11,988 bases of DNA, from assembly GCA_009602725.1 (NCBI GenBank), contig WELB01000076.1, positions 323,699 through 335,686 of the forward strand, written 5' to 3'. Both the position numbers and the translations under genes were made by a program. Below are positions 1 through 6,299 of the stretch, piece by piece. This stretch comes from Spirogloea muscicola. Lineage: Eukaryota; Streptophyta; Zygnematophyceae; Spirogloeales; Spirogloeaceae. Position 1 is the first letter of the stretch. Every line of letters begins with the position of its first letter. The notes below the pieces were generated by a model. That model saw only the letters and a program-made list of their open reading frames with translations, was not told the origin of the DNA and made no database searches.

Positions 1-26
1 GGGGAGGGGGGGGGGGGCTGGGGGGC
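1..26. repeat. G-rich tract at window edge
   Basis: The first 26 bases are almost all G on the plus strand, in long runs broken by single A or CT. Such tracts can form G-quadruplexes and are hard to sequence. It is a low-complexity tract; no function is visible and it may continue outside the window. Confidence 0.6.
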
Positions 27-261
27 GTTTCTTCCCCCTCAATTGCCACGCACGAGTGAAGATGGGCTTCTGGCTGAGACGAATGGGCTTGCCGGCAGCA
101 TGTTTGTCGTTCTTCCACCAAATGTGTGCCCGCTTGTTTGCAGCGAGCTCAGACTGATGCTTGCACCAGAAAGGGCAATTTTGTGTATTTGGAACAAACG
201 AGGGCCAAATGGCCAAGTACAAAGGCAAGCACATCGAAAGACCTACTTAAGCTTCAGCAAA

Positions 262-288
262 TTGACCCGCTCAGTAAGCACGGGTCAA
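262..288 (-). other. Stop-codon hairpin, copy 1
   Basis: A perfect 8-bp inverted repeat, TTGACCCG (262-269) and CGGGTCAA (281-288), with an 11-nt loop. On the LINE coding (minus) strand the loop contains the TAC-TGA that corresponds to the final tyrosine and stop codon of the family protein. The same structure recurs at 2722-2748, 6375-6401 and 9064-9090. In non-LTR elements a 3' stem-loop is often the reverse-transcriptase recognition site; that role is inferred here. Confidence 0.75.
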
Positions 289-298
289 AACATAAAGG

Positions 299-317
299 TG
301 ATGATGATGATGATGGT
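299..317. repeat. GAT microsatellite within LINE tail
   Basis: Five consecutive GAT/ATG trinucleotides lie between the hairpin and the C-terminal coding remnant of LINE copy 1. The corresponding place in the copy at 11590-11620 lacks it, so the expansion arose within this copy. Confidence 0.8.
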
Positions 318-640
318 GAACTTATTGATGCCTAAATACTAGATGTCAGATATGAAGCCCTTCTGCCACCAACTAGAGCTCGCCCAGCTTTCTGGTGCAA
401 AGCAGTAGCCTGGGCACGCTGCAAACAGGCCGAAACTCGTTGTCGCGAACGACAGGTATGCAGCTGGCAAGCCCATCTCAGCTAGAAACATATCTGCACG
501 ACGTGTGTAGCCTAAATTTCACATGGGGGTAAATCAGAATAGGGCCGCAACTTTCTTTGTTCTGCACCGCCCACTGCGTGGCGTGTGTCGATGCTGGACC
601 ATTATACGCCTCCGTAACAACGACATAAAGCACCAGAAAC

Positions 641-828
641 CAATTCACCAGAAAGCTGGACGGACGTGTGAGGGTGGCTGAAGGGCTGAAAACTGCCGTC
701 CGGTTTTCTGGCATCAATTTCACGACCTCCACTTGCCGACCTGCTGCCGACTGAGCGGGTCCACTTAGCAGCAGGTGAAGTACATATGTAGATGTGCTTG
801 CCCCTGTACTTCGACCAATCAGGCCGTC
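641..828 (+). pseudogene. LINE copy 2: decayed 3' end and tail
   Basis: A plus-strand fragment. It carries a CACCAGAAAGCTGG stretch matching the C-terminal coding region of other copies, then a degenerate equivalent of the last codons (compare CTGCCGTCCGG...GGCATCA with 5831-5852), half of the hairpin (GAGCGGGTC near 750), AGCAGCAGGTGA, and the tail TGTGCTTGCCCCTGTACTTC (797-816). It directly abuts minus-strand copy 1, so the two face away from each other across position 640. No reading frame survives. Confidence 0.55.
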
Positions 829-1022
829 CATCAAAGGTTACATGCGTCCATGGGAGAAGCTGCTGCGGCTTTACTCGCCGGCCGCCTGGGAGGCGGTCGG
901 GCGTGTCCAGCAAGGCCAACAATGACCTTGCCCACTCTCCACTACATGGACATCACATCGTGACCCAAGGCCATCAGTGAGCTTAGAGGAAGGAGGAGCT
1001 CTAATGGCTTCTGTAATACTTT
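829..1022. other. No recognised gene
   Basis: Open frames here are short and on both strands. No domain, splice-site pair or repeat other than the flanking ones was recognised. Confidence 0.5.
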
Positions 1023-1165
1023 GATTGATTCACCAGGCGGAGAGCTTGAAAAAGTAGCTCTTCCAGCGGGGATGAATTCACCAGGCGGAGAGCTGAAAGA
1101 AGCAGCTCTTTCAGTGGGGATTAACTCACCATGCGGAGAGCTGGAAGAAGTAGCACTTTCAGGGG
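1023..1165. repeat. Three tandem copies of a 48-bp repeat
   Basis: Three head-to-tail units begin near 1023, 1071 and 1119. The landmark CACCAGGCGG occurs at 1031 and 1079, and CACCATGCGG at 1127, giving an exact 48-bp period. Each unit runs from an ATTNACTCACC-like start through GCGGAGAGCT and a GAAGAAGTAGC-like core to TTTCAGTGGGG. The period is a multiple of three, so the minus strand reads a 16-residue Ser/Pro-rich repeat (variants of FSSPPGEFIPAGR) in a short frame at 942-1193. With only three units and an 83-residue frame, coding is unproven. The array ends about 70 bp before the TATA-like box. Confidence 0.85.
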
Positions 1166-1237
1166 GATTTGGCTGTTGACGGCCAGCCCACAAATGAGAT
1201 GGTGTGTATTGAGTGATGGAAAATTGAGGTCTCTACA

Positions 1238-1243
1238 TATATA
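1238..1243 (+). promoter_or_regulatory. Candidate TATA box upstream of the long hairpin
   Basis: TATATA in the context ACATATATAGC lies about 48 bases before the start of the extended inverted repeat. It is followed by a pyrimidine-rich stretch (1262-1287) with three CTCCTT repeats, which could act as an initiator region. The position suits RNA polymerase II transcription into the hairpin, but one TATA-like hexamer is weak evidence alone. Confidence 0.35.
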
Positions 1244-1329
1244 GCTCTATACCGACTTACAATCTCCTTCACTCCTTAACTCCTTCAGAGATCAACCTCA
1301 TCAGCAAAAGCTGATCAGTCCTGCACGGT

Positions 1330-1512
1330 TTGTGCTGCCTGCAGGTTGACATGTTGAGAGATGAGTATAGCTCTTTGTGGCCAGCTAGTCAAACTAGTCA
1401 AGCAAATCCAACTGCTACAGAGCACCTAGACTTTGACAACCAAGTAGTAGAGCAGGGGCGTGCGGATGAGCATGAGTATGCCAATCCTCTCTTTGGCATA
1501 CTCAAAGTCTAG
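1330..1512 (+). other. Mirror-image open frames of the foldback
   Basis: A 60-residue plus frame here and a 60-residue minus frame at 1426-1608 share their first 25 residues and much of the next ten, because they lie on the two inverted arms. In both, a CTGCCTGCAG sequence precedes GTTGACATG and resembles a 3' splice acceptor, so the frame could be part of an exon that was duplicated in inverted orientation. They diverge in the spacer. No family was recognised. Coding is unproven and at most one arm could be the original. Confidence 0.3.
1474..1503. repeat. Inner perfect hairpin within the foldback loop
   Basis: GAGTATGCCAA (1474-1484) and TTGGCATACTC (1493-1503) form a perfect 11-bp stem with an 8-nt loop, TCCTCTCT. 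It sits asymmetrically at the right edge of the foldback spacer and overlaps the first two bases of the right arm. Confidence 0.85.
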
Positions 1513-1640
1513 GTGCTCTGTAGCAGTTAGAATTGCTTGACTAGTTTGACTAGCTGGCCACAAAGAGCTATACTCGTCCCTCAACATGTCAACCTGCAGG
1601 CAGCACAAACCGTGCAGGACTGATCAGCATTTGAATGAGG

Positions 1641-1850
1641 TTATTCTCTGTAGCTCTTCAGTGAAAAAGCTGGCTTTTTGCTTTGGAAGACTGCCCTATT
1701 GCTGCTCACAGTGAAGCGCCACTTTACCTCGAGCTCGACCTCGGAAAGGAAGCCAAGCAATCCCTCAAAGTCGGCTGGATCCATGGCAAGGGTTGCGATT
1801 TTGGCCGCGGCGGTGGCAGCAGTGGTGATGGCCTCAAGATCCTCGGGTGA
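1641..1850 (-). CDS. Possible exon of unknown protein, minus strand
   Basis: A minus frame open from 1850 to a TAA at 1641-1643 reads ...EDLEAITTAATA..., then MDPADFEGLLGFLSEVELE..., then VKWRFTVSSNRAVFQSKKPA. This has a mixed acidic, basic and hydrophobic composition typical of a folded protein, unlike neighbouring frames. There is no start codon with clear support; the ATG at 1782-1784 is internal, and the upstream side runs into a 15-bp tandem repeat with a stop. The frame stops at the outer edge of the foldback's right arm, so the foldback may have interrupted an older gene. No family was recognised. The call rests on composition alone. Confidence 0.3.
   Translation of the reverse strand, partial: SPEDLEAITTAATAAAKIATLAMDPADFEGLLGFLSEVELEVKWRFTVSSNRAVFQSKKPAFSLKSYRE
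1664..1679. terminator. Short hairpin ending in a T run
   Basis: AAAAAGC (1664-1670) pairs with GCTTTTT (1673-1679). It lies 13 nt after the outermost foldback arm and ends in five T residues, the simplest RNA polymerase III stop signal. No internal A and B boxes were identified upstream, so a terminator role is only a possibility. Confidence 0.2.
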
Positions 1851-1872
1851 AGGTCATTCGGGTGAAGGTCAG
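1843..1872. repeat. Two copies of a 15-bp direct repeat
   Basis: TCGGGTGAAGGTCAT is followed directly by TCGGGTGAAGGTCAG. The repeat lies at the upstream end of the possible minus exon and introduces stop codons into that frame. The remaining sequence to about 2477 shows no recognised gene. Confidence 0.75.
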
Positions 1873-2477
1873 GCGGGTGCTCAAGGTCGCAGCTTGGCTG
1901 ACAGCTGGCAAGAATCAGGCTGCAGTGGCCACTGCCCAAGGATTGACAACGCGGCCATCGTTAGTGAAGCATACCCGGAGGCTGTTGCAAGGCGTGCTTC
2001 ATTGGTACTGAATATGGCTTCATGAGGGCGTCGTTGACGCCCACGGTAGCCTTCCGTTTTCTGGTGTTCCAGGCCGAAGACTGGACACCAGATGGCTTTG
2101 CAAGCGAGTCTTGCTCGCGGGTGCTGGTACACAGGCAAATGCAGTATCCTACACCGGCTGAGAGCCCCTTAAGTTGTGAGCACAATTGAAGAGAGCATAT
2201 GAAGGTGGATACAAGCACGAGCCCCGGGCCTGTATTCCGGTTGTGTGCGAAACTTCCGTCCAAGGCGAGGCAGGCCTCGCTCTTCCCCAGCCATAACACG
2301 CCGACCTGGATGGCCTGCGCCGCAGCGAGGCTAGGCGGCGCCGCTATCCCGGTGCCGGTGAGGGCGCTGTGGCAGGAGGGCGCCGGGCGCTGCGGCCTCA
2401 ATGCTTCGGCCATGCAGCGCGGACGGTTGAAGGGCCGCAGCCGGCACGCCGGGGGCGACGACGGCGGCGGCGGCGGG

Positions 2478-2566
2478 CGTCGGCGGGCATCAACATGCAG
2501 TGCCAGGCGATGGAGGAGGGAAGACCACTTCGTTCTGTAGCCGCCGTACATGTCCATGGCGCATAT
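2478..2566 (-). pseudogene. LINE fragment: piece downstream of the endonuclease core
   Basis: The minus strand reads MDMYGGYRTKWSSLL followed by HRLALHVDARRR. This aligns with MDIHGCYGGRWSSLL and LASQADQRRR of the minus-strand LINE at 7885-7958, the conserved stretch between the endonuclease-like domain and the C-terminus. Homology fades into a GC-rich low-complexity run (GGCGGCGGCGG near 2464-2475). It lies head-on against plus copy 3, which begins about 20 bases away. A short, isolated, dead piece. Confidence 0.5.
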
Positions 2567-2585
2567 CAGTCGTTCTAGCGCTGTC

Positions 2586-2836
2586 GAGTGTCGGCCTGTT
2601 TGCAGCGTGCTCAGGCTCATGCCTTGCACCAGAAAGCTGAGCTGGGCGAGCTCTAGTTGGTGGCAGAAGGCCTTGGAATTTGCCATTCGGTATTCAGGCA
2701 TCCATTAGCGACCTTTATGTGTTGACCCGTGGTTACTCAGCGGGTCAAATATGCAGTGCGTAATGTACGTCAATGTACGTCATCAGATGCTTGCCTTTGT
2801 ACTTGGCCAATTCTGCCTTCGATTGAACACGAAAAT
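2586..2836 (+). pseudogene. LINE copy 3: C-terminus, hairpin and tail
   Basis: It begins with TCGGCCTGTTTGCAGCGTGC, matching the copy at 11493, and continues through LQRAQAHALHQKA, the C-terminal SISDLYVLTRGY, the hairpin (2722-2748) and the tail TGCTTGCCTTTGTACTTGGC (2790-2809). Two lesions are visible: a 5-bp tandem duplication (AGCTG twice, near 2635-2645) shifts the frame, and the usual TAC-TGA is TAC-TCA, so the frame reads through the hairpin to a TAA at 2761. A 10-bp repeat (AATGTACGTC twice) lies between hairpin and tail. No upstream domain is attached. Confidence 0.75.
2722..2748 (+). other. Stop-codon hairpin, copy 3
   Basis: TTGACCCG (2722-2729) and CGGGTCAA (2741-2748), 8 perfect pairs with an 11-nt loop, TGGTTACTCAG. 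The stem is intact although the stop codon it normally encloses is mutated. Confidence 0.8.
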
Positions 2837-2903
2837 ATTCCTACTTCAAGTTCGTGCTATTGAAGTAAAACGAATCTTAGGCTTGGTTGTGGGAGAGCAA
2901 CAA

Positions 2904-2941
2904 GCTCCAAGGGGCTCCTAGACAAAGCGGCTCTTTGGAGC
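2904..2941. repeat. Imperfect inverted repeat
   Basis: GCTCCAA (2904-2910) and TTGGAGC (2935-2941) are perfect complements, with partly complementary GGGGCTC and GGCTCTT inside. It lies just beyond the N at 2952 that ends the neighbouring LINE homology. No function is assigned. Confidence 0.5.
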
Positions 2942-2952
2942 CCTTATCATAN

Positions 2953-3195
2953 GTGAGCAGCTCGAGCCACCGAGCGCCCAGCGCCCCATGTGTGTCGATG
3001 GCCAACGGGAAGAACTCGTCTTCCCGCGGATGATCCGCGTACTTCAACTCTTTGGCCCGAGCAGCGCAGGCGACCGCATACCCAGCCGTGGTGGCACAGT
3101 TAGCTGGGTGTGAGCGGTCATAGGCATCAGTAGTCACCACGTCCAGGAGAAGCCAGCCAGAAAGATTGACGAAGGTAGCACGCTGAGGCATCTAA
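2953..3195 (-). pseudogene. LINE fragment: endonuclease-like domain, C-terminal half
   Basis: The minus strand reads LLLDVVTTDAYDRSH, then TTAGYAV, then KELKYADHP, then FFPLAIDTHGALGARWLELL. This is the second half of the restriction-like endonuclease domain of the family: the D-x4-D strand (Asp17 and Asp22 of the 104-residue frame), the lysine region and the conserved FxPLAxDxHG block, in the order seen at 8120-7900. Homology stops exactly at the N at 2952, and the following codons are unrelated. Upstream (above 3195) the frame is lost, with no zinc cluster attached. It is more diverged from the 6300-8442 copy than the other pieces are from one another, so it may be another subfamily. Confidence 0.65.
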
Positions 3196-3199
3196 CGGC

Positions 3200-3620
3200 G
3201 GAGAGCCGATTGCAGTGTGCAGGCGCACGAGACGCGGCGCTGCGAGTACCGCGTCCCTGTGCCCGCCTAGCCGTTCCCCTTCCTCCCTCCCTCCCTTGGG
3301 GAGGAAGAGGTCCATCCTTTCTGTGCCGTCCTTTCAAAGGGAACTGCTTTCTGTCGGCTAATCCTTCTGGATTCCGGCCGCTCGATCCAAGGCTAGTAGA
3401 TGACCATTTCACAGCCATTGCCCCCTTCCCAATAGCTGCTCCGTCTCCCCCCCTCCCCTTCACCGCTCTCTCGCCCAACGGCCTGGGCCTGCAGGCGGGC
3501 CCCCTTCCTCGCCCACCTCCCTCCTCGGCGGCCGCCTCCAACCCGACCCCGGCGGCTCTGGCAAGGCATCAGAGCCGCGCCTCCGTCCCCCCGGCTCTAG
3601 CGCCCGCGCATCCGCGCCGC
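3200..3620. other. GC-rich pyrimidine-biased stretch
   Basis: The plus strand is dominated by CCCTCCC and GCCGCC runs with many CpG. Long open frames on both strands are low-complexity Pro/Ala/Arg or Gly/Ala/Arg and look compositional. The right part (from about 3494) belongs to the duplicated block A. It could be a CpG-rich 5' region of the frame at 3622, which is not demonstrated. Confidence 0.45.
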
Positions 3621-3621
3621 C

Positions 3622-3888
3622 ATGGCCCTCCCGCCTTGCCACGCTGACGCCGTGGCCGCCGGCGCCGCCAGCGCCTCTGCCGCAACTAGGACGGTACATC
3701 TCATGCTGGACGACGGGGGCGTAGCCTGGCGCTCGTTACTCCGCGCCCGCGAGCAGCAAGCGGCCCAGTTGCGCTTGTGGGAAGAAGAGTTCCACCACGG
3801 CATCGTCGCCAACCTCGAGCGAATTGACGCGCTCGGTGTGACAAGCCACCTTGCCGCTATTGTGTGCCACAGATGCTGCCATCTGTAA
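3622..3888 (+). CDS. Hypothetical 88-residue protein with coiled-coil-like segment
   Basis: The ATG lies in GCCGCCATGGC, a full Kozak-type context, and an in-frame TAG lies 24 bases upstream, so this start is the first possible. The product begins with an Ala-rich segment (about residues 10-24), continues RTVHLMLDDGG, and then has a charged, heptad-like helix (about residues 36-68, including LLRAREQQAAQLRLWEEEF and IVANLERIDAL). No family was recognised. In block B the start region is deleted and the frame ends at a TGA right after LMLDN, so only copy A keeps it. It could be an ORF1-like relic of a mobile element or a first exon. Confidence 0.35.
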   Translation: MALPPCHADAVAAGAASASAATRTVHLMLDDGGVAWRSLLRAREQQAAQLRLWEEEFHHGIVANLERIDALGVTSHLAAIVCHRCCHL

Positions 3889-4129
3889 TTCGACAAAGCC
3901 TGCATGCCAACCAACCGGGATGACCAGTCAGTCTGATGTTTCTTTAGATAAAACGAGCTTCAGCGCGCTCCTCACACATTGCCTGCTGCCGCCGTGCAAT
4001 AGACCCCCCAGACAGTCCGGAGAGCCCTGAAACACCGGCGGCATGTCGCAAGCGGAAGCCAAGCAAACGGTCTCCCAACGCGTGCAGCTCCAGCAAACGT
4101 GCCAAGGCCTCCGTGTGTTCTCCTCCCCT

Positions 4130-4330
4130 TTCAGCTACTTCGAGCTCAGGCACATGCTCTGCACCAGAAAGTGGGGCAAGCTCTAATTGTTGGCAGGCTT
4201 GCTTGGAACCTGCCATCTAGTGTTCGAACCACTTCTACATGCTGACCCGCCACGGCTACGCGTGTCAGTGTGGCAGCAGGCGGCCTCCATCTGTGAAGGT
4301 CTTTGCATGTGTACTTGGCCGGTCAGGCTG
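4130..4330 (+). pseudogene. LINE 3' end inside block A
   Basis: The plus strand reads LLRAQAHALHQKVGQAL (from about 4135), matching the C-terminus of other copies, but the frame runs to a TGA before the normal end. It is followed by a modified hairpin (CTGACCCGC at 4243-4251 pairing with GCGTGTCAG at 4261-4269 with one mismatch) and a reduced tail, TGTGTACTTGGCCGGTCAGG (4310-4329). This tail belongs to the subfamily whose TTGGCC is followed by a CAGG motif. Confidence 0.6.
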
Positions 4331-4549
4331 TGTGTCGTTCAACACATGCTATTCCTCTACCCTGGACCTGTCAGTGTTTGCTGGCAGTCTATGAGGGATC
4401 ACTTACAGCGTCCGGCAAAACATGCCAGCTGTCAAACAAGGTGCGACCTTGAACTGCGGATTTTTTACCTGACTCCATCTCACAGCGCCAGGACTAAGGG
4501 CATTATCATGGTGACATCCACAATCTCGAGCTGATCTTGCCGTACTTAC

Positions 4550-4638
4550 CTTGACATTGCTCTTACATCTGTAAATGAGCATCTGAGAATCGCAGATGCA
4601 GGAGGGGTGTCTCCTTGGTCTGGCCCTAGGTCATGGCA
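4550..4638 (-). CDS. Candidate internal exon, copy A, 89 nt
   Basis: On the minus strand an acceptor TTTTATCTTTCAG precedes 4638 and a donor AG/GTAAGTACGG follows 4550. The exon is 29 codons plus two bases and opens in the frame CHDLGPDQGDT. The paralogous site in block B (9370-9458) has the same length and equally good but different splice sequences (TTATCTTTTAG and GTGAGT). The two copies are offset by one base in the middle (DTPPASAIL versus DTLLHLQL), with a second indel restoring phase. The exon contains a 7-bp hairpin GCATCTG...CAGATGC. Neighbouring exons were not identified and the gene family is unknown. It is antisense to the LINE piece in the same block. Confidence 0.45.
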
Positions 4639-4730
4639 CTGAAAGATAAAATCAAGTAAGCATGTTGCCAAGATCGCGCCTTGTCTGACAGCTCGCATGT
4701 ATTGCCAGGATGCTATGACCGAACCACCTT

Positions 4731-5395
4731 TGCATCTTTCATGACTCATTTCAGACGAAAGTAGTTGCTCAAGCTGCCCAATCGTTGAGTATACACGACA
4801 TCTACTTTGCCTGTAAGGTCGCACGTCTTGCTCATTCCAAGAAAGTTGTAGTGCATTTACGAAAGCTTGGGACCTGGTTCTGGGTCCTTGTACAAATCGC
4901 AAGTCAAAAACAGCAAGCTCCATGACAAACGAACTGTAGCATGACCACTTTCCAGCTGGCTCCAACACACTCAAACTTTTCTTGGAGCCAATATTGCATC
5001 ATCTGCTGGTCGCATTGTCCCATCGTTTATTTCATGTTTTCAGACGTAGTGACAAGCTGTCAATATTGCGCTGATTATTTTCTTACGTATGATGAGAGCC
5101 ACGAGGCTGTCTTGGCCAGCACAACCAGCATGCCAGTACTTGCATCCTCGACTTCTCGTCATGGTATTGCGCTTAAGCAGATGATGTAATATTGGCTCCT
5201 GTGCCTCTAGTTAGTAGCTGCATGTTAGAAATTAAGCAGCCGGAAATTGCATTCCGCAGGCGGGTGAGCAGGCCTACTACAGCGCCGCTGGCGCACTAGC
5301 GCAGGTGTCTGCATGCACCTGTCCATGTCCTCAAGCGGTCCATGGCCCATGCCTTGCATCTGCGTATTGGCCGTGCTCTATGCTCTAATTCTTTC
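4731..5395. other. No recognised gene
   Basis: The sequence is AT-richer than its surroundings. A 142-residue minus frame (4546-4974) covers the candidate exon and continues upstream of its acceptor, so the upper part is more likely intron or chance frame. Around 5280-5330 there are short GC palindromes (GCGCCGCTGGCGC at 5281-5293) without a clear role. No domain, tRNA or long repeat was recognised. Confidence 0.5.
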
Positions 5396-5415
5396 GGGCT
5401 GGCTTTTCACAGCCC
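5396..5415 (+). repeat. GGGCTGG palindromic motif, copy 1
   Basis: GGGCTGGCTTTTCACAGCCC forms a GGGCTG/CAGCCC stem. An identical 20-mer lies at 10814-10833. In both places CCC-rich sequence follows, and a weakly similar GAGAGAGC segment is nearby (5427 and 10765). Related reverse-orientation motifs lie at 5652, 5701, 6203 and 11789. Confidence 0.7.
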
Positions 5416-5651
5416 TTGCCCCCACTGAGAGAGCCACTTCTTCTCATGCAGCCTCAGTCTTCCGTCAGAATTCGAAGTGGCCTAAAAGGAAATGAATAAG
5501 GTCCGACAAGCTGGAAGGCGCAAAACAAGAGAACTGCACTCCATGACTTCTGCGAACGGACCTCGACAAAGTAAGTAGTGGGCGGAAAGGCTTGCCCTGA
5601 CAATAATTGAGAAGGAAAAGGAGATTGGGCTCTCTCCCAACTTAAGAAGAT

Positions 5652-5721
5652 GGCTGGGAAGGGCCAGTCCGAAAAGGACATTTGCGCGCCATAAATAATA
5701 GGGGCTGGGAAAGGCCAGCCC
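5652..5721 (-). repeat. GGGCTGG palindromic motifs, copies 2 and 3
   Basis: GGCTGGGAAGGGCCAGTCC (5652-5670) and GGGCTGGGAAAGGCCAGCCC (5702-5721) lie 50 bp apart. On the minus strand they read GGGCTGGCCTTTCCCAGCCC, close to the 20-mer at 5396. The second is followed by an A-rich stretch (CACAAAAGG), as at 6203 and 11789. Confidence 0.65.
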
Positions 5722-5760
5722 ACAAAAGGTTGAACAAAGTGCGAAGGGGATGGACAAAGG

Positions 5761-5965
5761 CCCTCAGGCTCATGCGTTGCATTAGACAGCTGTTCGAGCC
5801 TTAGCTGGTAGCTCAAGAGCTTGTCGATTGCCGTCCGGAATTCGGGCATCAGTTAGCGACCTCTATGTGCTGCTATTTGTGGTTACTAAGCGAGTCAGCT
5901 CAGCAGCAGATGACGTACATTTGTCAATGTGCTTGCCTTTGTACTTGGCCACACAGGCCCTCCAT
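5761..5965 (+). pseudogene. LINE copy: C-terminus and tail
   Basis: The plus strand reads QAHALH, a stop, TAVRALAGSSRAC, then SGIRASVSDLYVL, which matches QAHALHQKAGRALVGG and SIQASISDLYVL in other copies. The glutamine codon CAG has become TAG (5790-5792). The end is altered (DLYVLLFVV), the 5' arm of the hairpin is destroyed while the 3' arm persists as GCGAGTCAG (5889-5897), and the tail TGCTTGCCTTTGTACTTGGC (5930-5949) is intact. The TTGGCCACACAGGCC context places it in the CAGG-tail subfamily. Confidence 0.7.
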
Positions 5966-6202
5966 CTCTTAATACATACTCCATTCCCGTGGATGAAAGT
6001 GGTAGGCTGGGGGGGGAATGGGGGAATACAAAAACTACTAAAAAAAGGAAGTGGAAGGTGGAGAGAAGGCGCGCCGCGGTGCATATGAAATGACTGGGTG
6101 GCCGAATTTGAGCCAGTACACAGTGCGGAAGAGGGGGCGCGGCTGGCGCGGCTCTCTTCCCAGACGGCTATCGGAGTAATGCCGCAGTTTTCTTTGAGGA
6201 TA

Positions 6203-6258
6203 GGGGCTGGACAAGCCAGCCCAAAAAAGAATGAAAAAAGAATGAAAAAAAAGAATGC
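6203..6258 (-). repeat. GGGCTGG palindrome followed by A-rich tandem repeat
   Basis: GGGGCTGGACAAGCCAGCCC (6203-6222) is followed on the plus strand by three units of about 11 bp of the form AAAAAAGAATG (6223-6258). On the minus strand this is a T-rich repeat running into the palindrome, the same order as at 11789-11815. The association suggests a small dispersed repeat. Confidence 0.6.
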
Positions 6259-6299
6259 TATCCCTCCCTCCCCCCTCCCCTCCTGGATGGATTCCGTGT

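Larger units (their letters stand above)
176..640 (-). pseudogene. LINE copy 1: 5'-truncated 3' end, decayed
   Basis: Read on the minus strand, this region matches the plus-strand LINE end at 11225-11725 in the same order: the last strand of the endonuclease-like domain (TEAYNGPAST versus AEAYKGPAST), the Ala/Leu/Gln-rich C-terminus, the stop-codon hairpin (262-288) and the tail (about 176-232, containing GGCCAAGTACAAAGGCAAGC on the plus strand). The protein is broken. The aspartate that precedes this segment in the better copies is a tyrosine here (YVVVTEAY versus DIVIAEAY), and indels move the reading frame near 440-460. It ends abruptly at its 5' side against an oppositely oriented fragment of the same family. 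The family assignment rests on the domain order seen in the better copies. It is a dead insertion. Confidence 0.7.
1286..1650. repeat. Long near-perfect inverted repeat (foldback)
   Basis: The core arms are 1311-1436 and 1502-1627, each 126 nt. Compared base by base they differ at four positions, with no indels. They are separated by 65 nt. Matching blocks extend outward: AACCTCAT at 1294-1301 pairs with 1635-1642, and CAGAGA at 1286-1291 with 1645-1650. The loop side holds its own 11-bp hairpin. Transcription from either side would give a long double-stranded stem. Because the arms are inverted copies, the same peptide start (CCLQVDMLRDEYSSLWPAS) is read inward from both ends. It could be a foldback or MITE-like transposon, an inverted gene-fragment duplication giving small RNAs, or a replication-slippage product. 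Flanks show only an imperfect direct repeat (CTCCTTCAG, CTCTTCAG). Confidence 0.9.
3494..4730. repeat. Duplicated block, copy A
   Basis: This block matches 8521-9535 in the same orientation, starting at the shared CTCGCCCACC region (3505 and 8538) and ending at GCCAGGATGCTATGAC (about 4720) versus GCCAGGATGCCATGAC (about 9533). It holds, in order, an Ala-rich short frame, an Arg/Ser-rich stretch, a LINE C-terminus with hairpin and tail, and about 390 bp beyond the tail that include a candidate exon on the minus strand. Over 4002-4220 A and B differ at 17 of 219 positions. Copy A contains about 80 bp (near 3585-3665) absent from B and a different sequence at 3700-3945. Because homology continues past the LINE tail, the LINE probably inserted before the block was duplicated. 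Confidence 0.8.

Noticed and set aside
1023-1165. CRISPR-like array
   Set aside because: The 48-bp units are contiguous, with no spacers, in a eukaryotic context.
1961-2701. 246-residue open frame on the minus strand
   Set aside because: It mixes antisense of plus LINE copy 3, a short genuine minus LINE fragment (2478-2566) and GC-rich low complexity; no continuous homology supports one gene.
3210-3647. 145-residue Pro/Ala-rich plus frame and overlapping minus frames
   Set aside because: Both strands are open because of the skewed GC-rich composition; no domain or start context supports them.
3840-3947. Possible intron joining the 88-residue ORF to the Arg/Ser-rich frame (donor near GTGTGA, acceptor TTTCTTTAG)
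   Set aside because: The phases of the two frames do not match with these sites, and block B does not conserve them.
4210-4225. GTTCGAACC resembling a tRNA T-loop
   Set aside because: It lies in the decayed LINE C-terminus, no cloverleaf could be drawn upstream, and the paralogous site in block B reads GCTCGGGCC.
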